Assembly: GCA_023417785.1 (NCBI GenBank)
Contig: JAEZEH010000129.1
Span: forward strand, 48,210-112,209
From: Bacteroidota bacterium
Lineage (GTDB): Bacteria > Bacteroidota > Bacteroidia > Cytophagales > Cyclobacteriaceae
DNA: 64,000 nucleotides
Reading direction: 5' to 3'
The first letter of the stretch is position 1. The number at the start of each line of letters is the position of its first letter. The position numbers and the translations under genes are program-made. The notes under the pieces were generated by a model. That model saw nothing but the letters and a program-made list of their open reading frames with translations, searched no databases and was not told the DNA's origin. Of this stretch, positions 16,175 through 26,252 are shown piece by piece.

Positions 16175-17368
16175 TCAGTCGTTTTCAAGTTCATTCAACG
16201 CCAGCCACGCCATCAATCCGCAACTCAGACCCAATGCGTCTTCGTCGATATCAAAAGTCGGTGTGTGAACATACGATGTAATGCCCTTCGCCTCATTTTT
16301 CGTACCAAGTCTGTAAAACGAAGCTGGGATGACCTGCGAATAATAGCTGAAGTCCTCCGCGCCCAGTGAGATCTCCAGATCTTCAATGTTCTCCTCTCCT
16401 ACGTATGCTGCAGCCGCGCGGCGAATCCGGCGCGTAACCTCGGGGTTGTTTTCGAGATAGGGGTAACCGTGTGAGATTTCAACTTCACATCTGCCCCCCA
16501 TGCCTTCTGCAATACTCTCAGCCATTTTCCGGATCTTTTCCAAACCAGAAGCGCGCCATTGTTCATTTAGTGCTCTGAACGTGCCGGCAATGTTTACCTC
16601 ATTAGGAATTATATTCGTTGCTCCTTCCGCGATAACTTTTCCGAAGGTGAGAACCGTAGGTTGTTTAGGGCTTGCATTCCGGCTGATCACCTGCTGTAAT
16701 GCAATGATAATATGTGATGCGATGACCACAGGGTCGATGCACAGCTCAGGGGCGGCGCCATGACCACCCTTTCCGATAACCTTAAGATAGATTTCGTCCG
16801 CGCTGGCCATGTACATACCCTCCCGAAAACCAATCTTTCCAACGGGTAGCAAAGGGAAAACATGCTGACCAAGAATACTTGCAGGGGTCGGATTGGTCAG
16901 AGCGCCATCCCGAATCATATATGATGCGCCGCCGGGATTTTTCTCTTCACCCGGTTGAAAGATAAGCCGCACGGTGCCTTCGAAATGCTCTTTGATTCCC
17001 TGCAGTATTCTTGCCGTTCCCAACAACGACGATGTATGCACATCATGGCCGCAGGCATGCATTACACCTGGTCTGGTCGACTTGTACGGAACGTCATTAC
17101 TCTCCTGAATCGGTAATGCATCCATATCCGCCCGAAGCGCCACGGTTTTTTTAGTGGGATTTCGTCCATGAATTTCCGCTATAACTCCCGTTGTCGCGAT
17201 GGACCTTACCTGATCAATCCCAAAACCCTTCAACTGGTCTGCGACGAAACGCGCTGTCTCATGTTCTTCGTAAGACAATTCCGGGTTTGCGTGCAGGTGT
17301 CTCCTTACTTCGATTATCTCCGGCTGAATTTCCTTCGATAGACTTTTGATGGTTGCCAGTAGATCCAT
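16175..17368 (-). CDS. M20 family metallopeptidase / N-acyl amino acid amidohydrolase
   Basis: 397 residues from MDLLATIKSL. Metal-site motifs of the M20D group are clear: ALRADMDALPI, MHACGHDVHTSSLLG, QPGEEKNPGG, and GAEDFSYYSQ near the end. Such enzymes hydrolyse N-acyl or hippurate-type amides in the cytoplasm; no signal peptide is seen. A 16-codon upstream extension exists but lacks family similarity, so the inner ATG is used. It diverges from the DUF1080 gene. Confidence 0.9.
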   Translation of the reverse strand: MDLLATIKSLSKEIQPEIIEVRRHLHANPELSYEEHETARFVADQLKGFGIDQVRSIATTGVIAEIHGRNPTKKTVALRADMDALPIQESNDVPYKSTRPGVMHACGHDVHTSSLLGTARILQGIKEHFEGTVRLIFQPGEEKNPGGASYMIRDGALTNPTPASILGQHVFPLLPVGKIGFREGMYMASADEIYLKVIGKGGHGAAPELCIDPVVIASHIIIALQQVISRNASPKQPTVLTFGKVIAEGATNIIPNEVNIAGTFRALNEQWRASGLEKIRKMAESIAEGMGGRCEVEISHGYPYLENNPEVTRRIRRAAAAYVGEENIEDLEISLGAEDFSYYSQVIPASFYRLGTKNEAKGITSYVHTPTFDIDEDALGLSCGLMAWLALNELEND

Positions 17369-17549
17369 TTCAATTGATTTCCGCGACAAAATAGGGAAAC
17401 TCAGGTAGCCCACCAACGGATTAAATTAAAACGGGGCCGTTTGGCTCAGTCGGATGCCGGGTAACCGTCCCGGGAAGCCAATTATCAAATCGGGTTGGAT
17501 ATCTAGCCTGCAGATATGAAATTGGCCGACCTTACAAACAAATTAACCC

Positions 17550-19472
17550 ATGCTAAAACAGTATTGTTATGCTTTGCTGTGCTGCCTTGCTATTTCCGGT
17601 TCCGGTTTGGCGCAGCGAAGTCAAATGAAATCGCTGCCACTTGAAGACCTCTCGGCTTTCCGCGAACAGGCGGGGAACTGGCGCATCGTTGGTGGCGTAA
17701 CGATGGACCCTGCCATCGATGTCCACCAGGAATCAGCCACACAACCTGAAGTACCCGCGAAAAAAAGTAAGCGATCCAAAAAGGATCCCGTCGCTGCCAC
17801 GCCGCAAGCGGTGACCCACACCCCGGGTACGGGCATTCTCCTCAACATCAATGACGCTACCCGAAAGGATCAACTGGTTTCTGAAATGGAACACGGAGAT
17901 ATTGAGCTCGAACTTGAGGTAATGTTGCCTAAAGGATCCAACTCCGGGATATACCTGCAAGGAAGGTATGAACTTCAGTTGTTTGACAGCTGGGGTGCCA
18001 AAACGGCAAAGTATTCAGATATCGGTGGCATCTACAGAAACTGGGAAAATGAACCGGGAAAGATTTACCTGGGCAAAGCGCCGCTGACCAACGCCGCGAA
18101 AGCTCCGGGATTATGGCAAAAGCTCCGGATCTCGTTCCGGGCCCCGCGATTTGATCCCACAGGCAGGAAGATCAGCAATGCTACCTTCTCTGCAGTCACG
18201 CTCAACGGTGTCGTGATCCATGAAAATGTCGAGGTTCCTCTTCCTACCGGCGGACCGCTCGAAAACAATGAGACACCCCGCGGCCCTCTTATGATCCAGG
18301 GTGACCATGGACCGGTTGCCTTCCGAAACATCCGTTATCAGCTAATGGAGGAACTGGACTATAAAATGTCTCCGGTGAACTACGAAGTGTTTCACGGAAA
18401 TTTTAAGTCTGCATCTGACTTCGCGCAAAGCAAACCCCAGCTTACCGGCAGCTCACCCGAACTAACCACCGAAGTGGTCGATATTGAAAATGCCTATGGC
18501 GTTCGATATACTGGCGAGATCACAGTACCTGCCGATGCACGGTACACCTTCACGGCACTTTATACCGGCGGAGCAAAATTCGTATTGAACAATCAGGAAT
18601 TGTTCAACTTCCCTACGCCGGATGGCTGGCGCCGCGACACGACCTCCGTCGCACTAAAGGCGGGGACCTACCCATTTCAAATCACAAATTTCAAGGATGC
18701 ATCGTGGATGCCACCACGGCTGGCGCTTTATATCCAGACAGCCAACTCGTATGCAAAACCTTTACACGGATTGAATTCATATCCGCCATCTGACAATCCG
18801 ACTTCATCAATTTTTATCACCCCGGGCAGCAATCCGCGTCTTGTTCGCGCATTCCTGGATTTTCAGGGAGACCGATCAAAGCGTTTAACCCACACGATCG
18901 CCGTTGGTGATCCTTCCGGTATTCATTATATCTATGATTTAAAAGCTGGAAACGTTGTATGTGTATGGCGCGGTGATTTTGTGGATGCTACACCGATGTG
19001 GCACGACCGCGGTGATGGTTCGTTCCGACCCATGGGGGCTCCGTTGTTTCTTTTCCGGAATCAGCCCCTGGCGTTCCTCAACGGCGAAGCCGATGCTTTT
19101 CCAGAGGTTGCCGACGAAGACGCCTTCAAGGGTAAAGGTTATTCAATCACAGAAAACACAAATCGGCCGGTGTTCTCATTTGAATACAAGGGCGTTGTCT
19201 TCGAGGACCGGATTTATCCCGATACAAATAATCAGATACTTACACATGAAATCACGATAAAAGAAGGCACACGCGTAGATGGGCTCTATTACAAACTTGC
19301 AGAAGGAACGTCTATTGATCAAATGCCTGATGGCTCGTTCGCGATCAACGACAAGGAATACTATGTCCGTCCGGCATCTGGGACAAAACCCTTCGTAAGG
19401 GAAGTAAACGGTAAGCAGGAACTCGTGACCCTTTTCACGGAACAAAGTCTCAAGTATTCGATAATCTGGTAA
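17550..19472 (+). CDS. Exported DUF1080 (3-keto-disaccharide hydrolase-like) and PA14 protein
   Basis: 640 residues. A signal peptide (about 1-21, ending GLAQ) is followed by a concanavalin-like DUF1080 domain with SNSGIYLQGRYELQLFDSWG, GGIYRNW and GPLMIQGDHGPVAFRNI, typical of 3-keto-glycoside hydrolase-like proteins. A PA14-type carbohydrate-binding module follows near 290-410 (VRYTGEITVPADARYTFTALYTGGAKFVLNN). The last 200 residues resemble propeller or sandwich repeats I cannot name. Ten bases ahead of the cytochrome gene, so the two are probably one operon. Confidence 0.82.
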   Translation: MLKQYCYALLCCLAISGSGLAQRSQMKSLPLEDLSAFREQAGNWRIVGGVTMDPAIDVHQESATQPEVPAKKSKRSKKDPVAATPQAVTHTPGTGILLNINDATRKDQLVSEMEHGDIELELEVMLPKGSNSGIYLQGRYELQLFDSWGAKTAKYSDIGGIYRNWENEPGKIYLGKAPLTNAAKAPGLWQKLRISFRAPRFDPTGRKISNATFSAVTLNGVVIHENVEVPLPTGGPLENNETPRGPLMIQGDHGPVAFRNIRYQLMEELDYKMSPVNYEVFHGNFKSASDFAQSKPQLTGSSPELTTEVVDIENAYGVRYTGEITVPADARYTFTALYTGGAKFVLNNQELFNFPTPDGWRRDTTSVALKAGTYPFQITNFKDASWMPPRLALYIQTANSYAKPLHGLNSYPPSDNPTSSIFITPGSNPRLVRAFLDFQGDRSKRLTHTIAVGDPSGIHYIYDLKAGNVVCVWRGDFVDATPMWHDRGDGSFRPMGAPLFLFRNQPLAFLNGEADAFPEVADEDAFKGKGYSITENTNRPVFSFEYKGVVFEDRIYPDTNNQILTHEITIKEGTRVDGLYYKLAEGTSIDQMPDGSFAINDKEYYVRPASGTKPFVREVNGKQELVTLFTEQSLKYSIIW

Positions 19473-19482
19473 CCCGACCTTT

Positions 19483-21417
19483 ATGCTAAACAAGATATAT
19501 TTCTCTTTTGGATTGATTTGCCTGGTCGTGCTTGCGTTCACCGCAACAGCACAGCAGAAAACGGCGACGGAAGATGACTATTATAAGATCTACACAGTAC
19601 CTGTTCCCGAAGGCATTCTGCTGGAGATCGGTGGCGTTGCTACCTTTCCTGATGGCCGGATTGCAGTCGCTACCCGACGTGGCGATGTATGGACAATAGA
19701 AAACCCCTATCGCCAAAACGGCGGCACGCCGCGGTTTACTTTGTTTGCCTCCGGTTTGCATGAGGCCCTCGGCTTGCTTTACAAAGACAACTCCCTCTAT
19801 ACTGCCCAGCGTGGCGAACTGACTAAACTAACCGACACCAACGGTGATGGTCGTGCTGACAAATACGAAACCGTATACGCCTGGCCCTTATCCGGCCATT
19901 ACCACGAATATAGTTTCGGCCCGAAGCTGGCCAATGACGGAAGTTTTTTCGTCAGCGCCAATGTTGCCTTCGGTGATCAGGAATGGTGGCGTGGCGAAAG
20001 TCGTGTTCCGTGGCGCGGCTGGACGATGAAAATCTACCCCGATGGCCGGATGGAGCCGTGGGCAACCGGAATGCGCTCGCCTGCGGGACTTGGCATTGTA
20101 GACGGTGAACTATTCTATGCCGATAACCAGGGCGACTGGATGGGATCAGGAGGCATCTGGCATGTAGCAAAGGGAGATTTCACAGGCCATCCCGCGGGAC
20201 TCCGCTGGACCTCCATGGAAAACTCTCCAATAAAACTCACTACGGAACAGTTATACGCTATGGTGGATCCCCGCCGGGAGAAGAAGGAAGGCATGTATCT
20301 CAAGCCCGAAAACATTCAGGATGAAAAAGACCCCGATATTCTGTATGAGTTCAAGGAGAAAATACCCCAGCTTAAACTTCCCGCAGTATGGCTTCCTCAT
20401 GGCGTACTCGGAATCAGCAACTCAGAGATACTGGTGGATGAAACCAATGGCAAATTCGGCCCGTTCGCGGGTCAGGTGTTTGTTGGAGATCAGGGCCAGA
20501 GTAAAATCATGCGTGTGGTGCTCGAGAAAGTGAATGGAGAATACCAGGGTGTCGCTTTCGATTTTCGTTCAGGTTTTCAATCCGGGGTGTTACGAATGAA
20601 CTGGGGTAATGACGGATCACTGTTCGCAGGAGAAACAAACCGCGGATGGGGTTCGGCCGGCACAACGAATTCAGGCTTACAGCAACTGGTGTGGAGTGGC
20701 AAAGTGCCAATGGAAATGAAAACAGTCCGGGCAATGCCTGACGGATTCGAGATAGAATTCACGATGGCTGTAGACAAAGCAAAGGCTGAGGATCTGAACA
20801 GCTACAGAGGCAGGTCTTTCGTTTACAAATACCACGCGGTCTATGGCAGTCCAACGATAAACGAAGAAACTCTCAATATTAAAGGGGTAAAGGTTTCCGA
20901 GGATGGAAAAAAAGTTCGGGTAGTAGTCGACAACCTGCGAAGGCATCACGTGCATGAAATTCTTGTCCCGGGAATCCGGTCGCAAGAGGGAAATCCGGTG
21001 CTGCACCCGGTGGCATATTATACCCTGAACAACATCCCTGAAGGCGCAAAACTTCCCGCTTCTGAATTAAGTACCAAGCGTTCTACGGCAGCGAAAGCGC
21101 CAGCCAAACCTGCCTCGCGTACGTCAACGTCAGCAAGGGTTACCAAAGCGCCAACATACGCTGAAATTGAACCCCTTCTCGTGAAGAACACCTGTACAGC
21201 CTGTCACCAGACTACAAAAAGACAGGTTGGTCCGGCCTACGCCGACATTGCTAAAAGAAAGTATTCTGACGAGCGGATCGTCGAGCTGATTTATAATCCC
21301 GAGCCCAAGAACTGGCCGGAACATGAAACACCTATGGCGCCGATGCCGCAGGTACCCCGCGATGAGGCTTTGAAAATCGCTGCCTGGATTAATTCACTCA
21401 TCGAACCGAAGCCCTAG
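19483..21417 (+). CDS. Exported beta-propeller dehydrogenase-like protein fused to cytochrome c
   Basis: 644 residues. Signal peptide about 1-23. The body has six-bladed propeller repeats of the soluble glucose/sorbosone dehydrogenase type (GDVWTIENPY, LYTAQRGELTKLTDTNGDGRADKYETV, GMRSPAGLGIVDGELFYADNQGDW). A linker rich in Ala/Pro/Thr (about 520-550) leads to a class I cytochrome c domain with C571-T-A-C574-H575 and a distal Met in APMPQVP. It probably passes electrons from periplasmic sugar or keto-sugar oxidation; the substrate is inferred only from the DUF1080 partner. Confidence 0.82.
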   Translation: MLNKIYFSFGLICLVVLAFTATAQQKTATEDDYYKIYTVPVPEGILLEIGGVATFPDGRIAVATRRGDVWTIENPYRQNGGTPRFTLFASGLHEALGLLYKDNSLYTAQRGELTKLTDTNGDGRADKYETVYAWPLSGHYHEYSFGPKLANDGSFFVSANVAFGDQEWWRGESRVPWRGWTMKIYPDGRMEPWATGMRSPAGLGIVDGELFYADNQGDWMGSGGIWHVAKGDFTGHPAGLRWTSMENSPIKLTTEQLYAMVDPRREKKEGMYLKPENIQDEKDPDILYEFKEKIPQLKLPAVWLPHGVLGISNSEILVDETNGKFGPFAGQVFVGDQGQSKIMRVVLEKVNGEYQGVAFDFRSGFQSGVLRMNWGNDGSLFAGETNRGWGSAGTTNSGLQQLVWSGKVPMEMKTVRAMPDGFEIEFTMAVDKAKAEDLNSYRGRSFVYKYHAVYGSPTINEETLNIKGVKVSEDGKKVRVVVDNLRRHHVHEILVPGIRSQEGNPVLHPVAYYTLNNIPEGAKLPASELSTKRSTAAKAPAKPASRTSTSARVTKAPTYAEIEPLLVKNTCTACHQTTKRQVGPAYADIAKRKYSDERIVELIYNPEPKNWPEHETPMAPMPQVPRDEALKIAAWINSLIEPKP

Positions 21418-21426
21418 CATGGAAAC

Positions 21427-21455
21427 AAAAAAGGCGGCTGAACACCGCCTTTTTT
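21427..21455. terminator. Bidirectional terminator
   Basis: AAAAAAGGCGG (21427-21437) and CCGCCTTTTTT (21445-21455) form an 11-bp stem with loop CTGAACA. It gives a U tract for both the cytochrome gene and the convergent SPOR lipoprotein gene. Confidence 0.9.
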
Positions 21456-21463
21456 GTTTCACT

Positions 21464-21976
21464 TTATTGAGGCAAAGGAATCTTTTCAGGAATAATGATC
21501 GCCGCAGGAAAATATTTCTTGATAAGTGTATAATCCGCCTGGGCATCCGTCATGTAATAATACTTACCAGCTTTCACACGGAAAATCGGTTCAGTGAACT
21601 GGATTTCCGATTCAATCTCAGGCAGCAAAGTTGTTAGTTGCCTCCGCTGACTGAATGCATCTTCTCTTCGGCCGGAGTACACCTGAATGGTATATCCGTC
21701 AACAAACTTCTTGGCCAGATGAATGCGACTGATGCTGTCAAGCACCGGATCAATTTTTTCATTCACGGCAAGCCGTGCCTCCACGTAGGGACGTTCAACG
21801 AATTCGTCCGGCTTGTTCACAATTATGGTATCGGTCAGCACCTCCAGTTTAGGCCTCAATGAAGACAAATCTTCAGAATAACGGCCTGTACTTCCTGACG
21901 ATGACGCCGGTTTTGTGGAAGCACATCCAGCCAAAAACAAGTAAACCAGATAATATGATATTCCGATCATTCGCAT
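21464..21976 (-). CDS. SPOR-domain-like lipoprotein
   Basis: 170 residues with a lipobox (FLAGC, Cys at 18) after a short hydrophobic stretch. The C-terminal region contains DGYTIQVYSGRREDAFSQRRQL and PIFRVKAGKYYYMTDAQADYTLIKKYFPAAIII, matching the alternating pattern of SPOR domains that bind denuded glycan strands at division sites. Three bases downstream of the secA stop, probably co-transcribed. Confidence 0.8.
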   Translation of the reverse strand: MRMIGISYYLVYLFLAGCASTKPASSSGSTGRYSEDLSSLRPKLEVLTDTIIVNKPDEFVERPYVEARLAVNEKIDPVLDSISRIHLAKKFVDGYTIQVYSGRREDAFSQRRQLTTLLPEIESEIQFTEPIFRVKAGKYYYMTDAQADYTLIKKYFPAAIIIPEKIPLPQ

Positions 21977-21979
21977 GAG

Positions 21980-24900
21980 TTATTCAATTATGATGCAACG
22001 ATTATTCACAATATCGTCTTCAACCTTCTTATACTTAACGTCGCGAACAACCCTTCCGTCTGGATACTGAACGCTTACTTTGTCGTTTCGACCGGCGATT
22101 TTTTCAGATTTCACAGGCATTACCTTTTCCTGCGGCGGGCGGTCCGGCTGCGGTTGCTGTCCTCCACCACCACTAAGCAGACTTCTGGATTCGTCCTTTT
22201 GCTCTTTGAGTTTCGGACGAGCGCGTTGAACCCTGGCCTCCTGTACTTGTTCCGGCTCCTGAATGGGGATATCGGCCTTTAACAGGAAGGAGATAGTATC
22301 CTCGTTTACCTTGGCCACGAACCGTTTGAATAATTCGAAACCTTCGAATTTGTAAATCAACAGAGGATCCTTTTGTTCGTACACCGCGTTTTGAACCGAT
22401 TGCTTAAGATCGTCCATTTCCCGAAGGTGTTCCTTCCATAGCTGGTCAATGATCGCCAGGGTGATCATTTTTTCCATCGATTTGATCAATTCCCCATTGT
22501 TGGTCTCAACACACTTCGTAAGGTTCGCTGCGACGCCGATTTGCTTTTGTCCGTCGGAAAAAGGAACCAGTATGTTCTCCACCGTTGCACCGCGTGTTTT
22601 ATGGATCTCCCGCACAACCGGTAAGGCTTTTTCAGCCACAACCTGATTCTTCTTATGATAATGAGCCAGTGCCTTTTCGTACAGATCCTGGGTCAGGGCA
22701 TCCTGATCGCGCTTATCGAATTCTTCGCGGGTAATCTCATAATCGAGCGCAAGAACGCTGAGCGCGTTAAGCCGAAGGCTCTCATAGTCGGCGGCGTTTT
22801 TCGCGTTGATCACCATATCTTCACACGTATCGTAAAGCATAGTGAGGATATCAAGTTCCAGGCGTTCTCCGAACAACGCATTCCTCCTGCGCTTATAGAT
22901 TACTTCACGCTGAGAGTTCATTACGTTATCGTATTCAAGCAAACGCTTCCGTATACCAAAGTTGTTCTCTTCCACTTTGCGTTGCGCACGTTCAATGGAG
23001 CTTGTAACCATGGAGTGCTGAATCTCTTCGCCTTCTTTGAGTCCGAGCTTATCCATAATACGCGCGATACGCTCCGGCATAAAGAGGCGCATCAGGTTGT
23101 CTTCCAGCGATACGTAGAACTGCGAAGTTCCCGGGTCACCCTGGCGACCGGAACGTCCGCGCAACTGGCGGTCTACCCGGCGCGACTCGTGCCTTTCTGT
23201 ACCAATAATAGCGAGACCGCCCGCCGATCTTGATTCAGGCGTAAGCTTAATATCTGTTCCACGACCCGCCATGTTTGTAGCGATTGTCACAGTACCGGGC
23301 TTACCGGCTTCTGCCACAACTTCCGCTTCCCGTTGATGCTGTTTGGCGTTCAGAACCTGGTGTTTAATTTTCCGCAGCTGCAACAGTTTGCTTACCAGTT
23401 CAGAAATTTCAACCGAGGTAGTACCCACCAGAACCGGTCTTCCCGCTTCGGTAAGCTTCACGATTTCAGCAATAACAGCATTAAATTTTTCGCGCGTGGT
23501 TTTGTATACCAGATCATCGTAGTCTTTCCGCACTGCAGGTCTGTTGGTAGGAATTACCACCACATCCAGTTTATAGATATCCCACAATTCGCCGGCTTCT
23601 GTTTCCGCCGTTCCGGTCATACCGGCAAGCTTATGATACATGCGGAAGTAGTTCTGCAACGTAATCGTGGCGTACGTTTGTGTCGCATCTTCGACCTTCA
23701 CGTTTTCTTTCGCTTCGATAGCCTGATGCAATCCGTCTGAATAACGTCTTCCGTCAAGAACACGACCAGTCTGTTCATCCACAATCTTAACCTTACCCTC
23801 TACAATAATATACTCGGTGTCTTTCTCAAACATAGTGTACGCCTTGAGCAACTGGTTAATGCTGTGAATGCGTTGCGCCTTGGTTTGATAGTCACGGATA
23901 ATTTCTTCCTTCCGATGAAAACGTTCCGCGTCGTCGAGTCCTGCTTCTTTCTCTAATTTATTCAGCTCAGTACCGATCTCAGGAAGGATGAAGAAAGACG
24001 AATCTTCGCCTTCGCCTGTGATAAGATCAATTCCGCGTTCGGTCAGATCCACTGAGTTGTCTTTTTCGTCGATAACGAAAAACAGCGGCTTATCGGCCTC
24101 CGGCATATTGCGCTTATTATCCTGAAGGTAGTAGTTCTCTGTTTTTTGAAGGACCGTCTTCATACCCGTCTCACTCAGCACCTTTATAAGGGGCTTGTAT
24201 TTCGGCATGGCGCGGTGGGCGCGAAACAGCGCAAGGCCACCGTCTTTCTCGTTGCCTTCGGCGATCAGTTTCCTGGCCGAATTGAGATAATCGTGAACAA
24301 GTTTTTTCTGCGCTTCGACCAGTTTATGAATTCTGGGCTTGAGGTCATAAAACTCGTGTTGGTCACCTTTTGGAACCGGTCCTGAAATAATCAATGGAGT
24401 ACGCGCTTCGTCAATCAGAACCGAGTCCACCTCATCCACCATGGCATAATGATGATGGTGTTGAACCAGGTCTTCCGGATCGCGGGCCATATTGTCACGC
24501 AGGTAGTCGAAGCCGAATTCATTGTTAGTTCCGTAAGTAATATCACAGCGATATGCGGCCTTTCGCGCTGGCGAATTCGGTTCGTGCTTATCGATACAAT
24601 CCACCGTGATGCCATGGAACTGGAAGATAGGCGCCATCCACTCGCTATCGCGGGTAGCCAGATAGTTGTTCACCGTTACAATGTGAACCCCGCGTTTCGC
24701 AAGGGCATTTAAGAAAGCGGGAAGCGTTGCCACAAGTGTTTTACCTTCCCCTGTTGCCATCTCAGCAACCTTTCCTTCGTGAAGTGCGATACCCCCGATA
24801 AGCTGCACATCGTAGTGCACCATATCCCAGGTAATCATGTTTCCGGCGGCCATCCACTGGTTGGCCCATATCGCTTTATCGCCTTCGACTTTTATGTTCG

Positions 24901-25330
24901 AATACTTTGCTGCAAAGGCGATGTCGTAGTCGCGGGCAGTTACTTCGACGAACTCGTTCTCCTTGAAGCGTCGGGCTGTTTCCCGAACAACGGCAAAGGC
25001 ATTGGGCAGAACCCTTAGCAGTACAACTTCGAGAGCTTTGTTTCGATCTTTCTCAAGTTTGTCGATTTGACCAAAAATCGATTCTTTTTCGTTTATATCG
25101 AGCTCGGACGTGTCACCGACCTGCTTGTGAAGATCAACAAGGCGATCGTCGATTTCCTTAAGTTCCTGTCGTATTGCCTCCTGAATTTTCACGGTTTCAT
25201 TCCGGAGCTCGTCGTGGCTGGCGTTTTTTAATCGTTCCCCTTCCTTTTTCGTTTCTTCAACCAGCGGCATCATCCGCTTTATGTCCTTATCTGACTTGGT
25301 CCCGAATAGTTTTGCAATGAATTTGAGCAT
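21980..25330 (-). CDS. secA: Preprotein translocase ATPase SecA
   Basis: The motor that drives secretory proteins through SecYEG. Motifs include MATGEGKTLVATLP, YGTNNEFGFDYLRDNM, MVDEVDSVLIDEARTPLIISG, TNMAGRGTDIKL and RRVDRQLRGRSGRQGDPG. At 1116 residues it is about 200 longer than the E. coli protein. Much of the excess is an insertion in nucleotide-binding domain 1 after the DEAD motif (about 320-430). The C-terminus ends NNRCIIIE and lacks the CxCx8C zinc-binding motif. I recall both features in other Bacteroidota SecA proteins. Confidence 0.97.
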   Translation of the reverse strand: MLKFIAKLFGTKSDKDIKRMMPLVEETKKEGERLKNASHDELRNETVKIQEAIRQELKEIDDRLVDLHKQVGDTSELDINEKESIFGQIDKLEKDRNKALEVVLLRVLPNAFAVVRETARRFKENEFVEVTARDYDIAFAAKYSNIKVEGDKAIWANQWMAAGNMITWDMVHYDVQLIGGIALHEGKVAEMATGEGKTLVATLPAFLNALAKRGVHIVTVNNYLATRDSEWMAPIFQFHGITVDCIDKHEPNSPARKAAYRCDITYGTNNEFGFDYLRDNMARDPEDLVQHHHHYAMVDEVDSVLIDEARTPLIISGPVPKGDQHEFYDLKPRIHKLVEAQKKLVHDYLNSARKLIAEGNEKDGGLALFRAHRAMPKYKPLIKVLSETGMKTVLQKTENYYLQDNKRNMPEADKPLFFVIDEKDNSVDLTERGIDLITGEGEDSSFFILPEIGTELNKLEKEAGLDDAERFHRKEEIIRDYQTKAQRIHSINQLLKAYTMFEKDTEYIIVEGKVKIVDEQTGRVLDGRRYSDGLHQAIEAKENVKVEDATQTYATITLQNYFRMYHKLAGMTGTAETEAGELWDIYKLDVVVIPTNRPAVRKDYDDLVYKTTREKFNAVIAEIVKLTEAGRPVLVGTTSVEISELVSKLLQLRKIKHQVLNAKQHQREAEVVAEAGKPGTVTIATNMAGRGTDIKLTPESRSAGGLAIIGTERHESRRVDRQLRGRSGRQGDPGTSQFYVSLEDNLMRLFMPERIARIMDKLGLKEGEEIQHSMVTSSIERAQRKVEENNFGIRKRLLEYDNVMNSQREVIYKRRRNALFGERLELDILTMLYDTCEDMVINAKNAADYESLRLNALSVLALDYEITREEFDKRDQDALTQDLYEKALAHYHKKNQVVAEKALPVVREIHKTRGATVENILVPFSDGQKQIGVAANLTKCVETNNGELIKSMEKMITLAIIDQLWKEHLREMDDLKQSVQNAVYEQKDPLLIYKFEGFELFKRFVAKVNEDTISFLLKADIPIQEPEQVQEARVQRARPKLKEQKDESRSLLSGGGGQQPQPDRPPQEKVMPVKSEKIAGRNDKVSVQYPDGRVVRDVKYKKVEDDIVNNRCIIIE

Positions 25331-25397
25331 AATGATTAATGGCTTTAAACCCTTTGAGCGCAGACTGATCCTGCCGAAAACCCGGTTTAAAGGGTTC

Positions 25398-25405
25398 CAA
25401 AGTTA
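25398..25405 (-). promoter_or_regulatory. Candidate -7 element for secA
   Basis: TAACTTTG on the minus strand fits TAnnTTTG. A transcript starting about 7 bases downstream would have a leader near 60 bases. No clear -33 TTG. Confidence 0.45.
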
Positions 25406-25460
25406 GTAAATTGTTTGTGCCGGGAAATAAATCCGCAGACTTAGGACGATTGAATCACAA

Positions 25461-26240
25461 CTATAATTCCAATTCGCCCTGAAAGACCATTTTGGCAGGT
25501 CCAATCAAAAAAATATTGGTAAATGCGCCGCCTTGTCCGCTAACCGTCTCGAACGCCACGGAAAGTTCGCCGCCCAGGGTCCGGATCTTAACCGGCGACG
25601 TGTACCCGAAGGAACTAGCCGCCAATGCCGCAGCGGTTACACCCGTGCCGCATGAGAGCGTTTCGTTTTCCACGCCGCGTTCGTAAGTACGCACGAAAAC
25701 TGTATTGGCGTCACGCAGCTCGACAAAGTTCACATTTGTTCCTCCGGGCTGGAAATCAGCCGAATAGCGAATGGATCGCCCTGTTTCTACAACCGGAAAA
25801 TCCTCAGCGTTTTCTATCACTCTGATATAATGCGGCGACCCCGTATGGACAAAAAAATCGTTCCCAACTTTCTTCACTTCCCGCACGTCATTCATCCGCA
25901 GACGAACCGTTTCATCATTCTGGATTTCAGCATCATGCGGGCCATCGAATGCTTGAAACCGGGTTCGTCCGTTCACGAGGCCCAAAAATGAAGCAAACAT
26001 TACCGCCGCGCGACTTCCATTGCCACACAGGCTTTGGGAGCCGTCACTATTGTAGTAAACGAGATTGAAATCTGAAGAACCGTCTTTCTCGATCAGCATC
26101 AGCCCATCGGCGCCAACACCGAATTTCCGATCACACAACTGCTGAATCTGTTCGGAGGAAAGCTTCAGGGACCCCGGGCGATTATCAACTAGTATAAAAT
26201 CGTTTCCCGTTGCCTGGTATTTAAAGAACCGGATTTTCAT
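25461..26240 (-). CDS. dapF: Diaminopimelate epimerase
   Basis: Interconverts LL- and meso-diaminopimelate for lysine and peptidoglycan synthesis. The two catalytic cysteines are C72 in SLCGNGSR and C197 in SCGTGVTA; QATGNDFILVDN near the start and GGTNVNFVE are also family marks. 259 residues, usual length. Twelve bases after the small DUF4834 gene. Confidence 0.96.
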   Translation of the reverse strand: MKIRFFKYQATGNDFILVDNRPGSLKLSSEQIQQLCDRKFGVGADGLMLIEKDGSSDFNLVYYNSDGSQSLCGNGSRAAVMFASFLGLVNGRTRFQAFDGPHDAEIQNDETVRLRMNDVREVKKVGNDFFVHTGSPHYIRVIENAEDFPVVETGRSIRYSADFQPGGTNVNFVELRDANTVFVRTYERGVENETLSCGTGVTAAALAASSFGYTSPVKIRTLGGELSVAFETVSGQGGAFTNIFLIGPAKMVFQGELEL

Positions 26241-26252
26241 GAATGGGCGAAT

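Noticed and set aside
17430..17500. tRNA-like stretch GGCTCAGTCGG upstream of the DUF1080 gene
   Set aside because: Resembles a D-arm only; there is no matching acceptor stem or T-arm.
22655..23233. 192-codon plus-strand frame inside secA
   Set aside because: Antisense shadow of a well-conserved region of SecA; no independent evidence.
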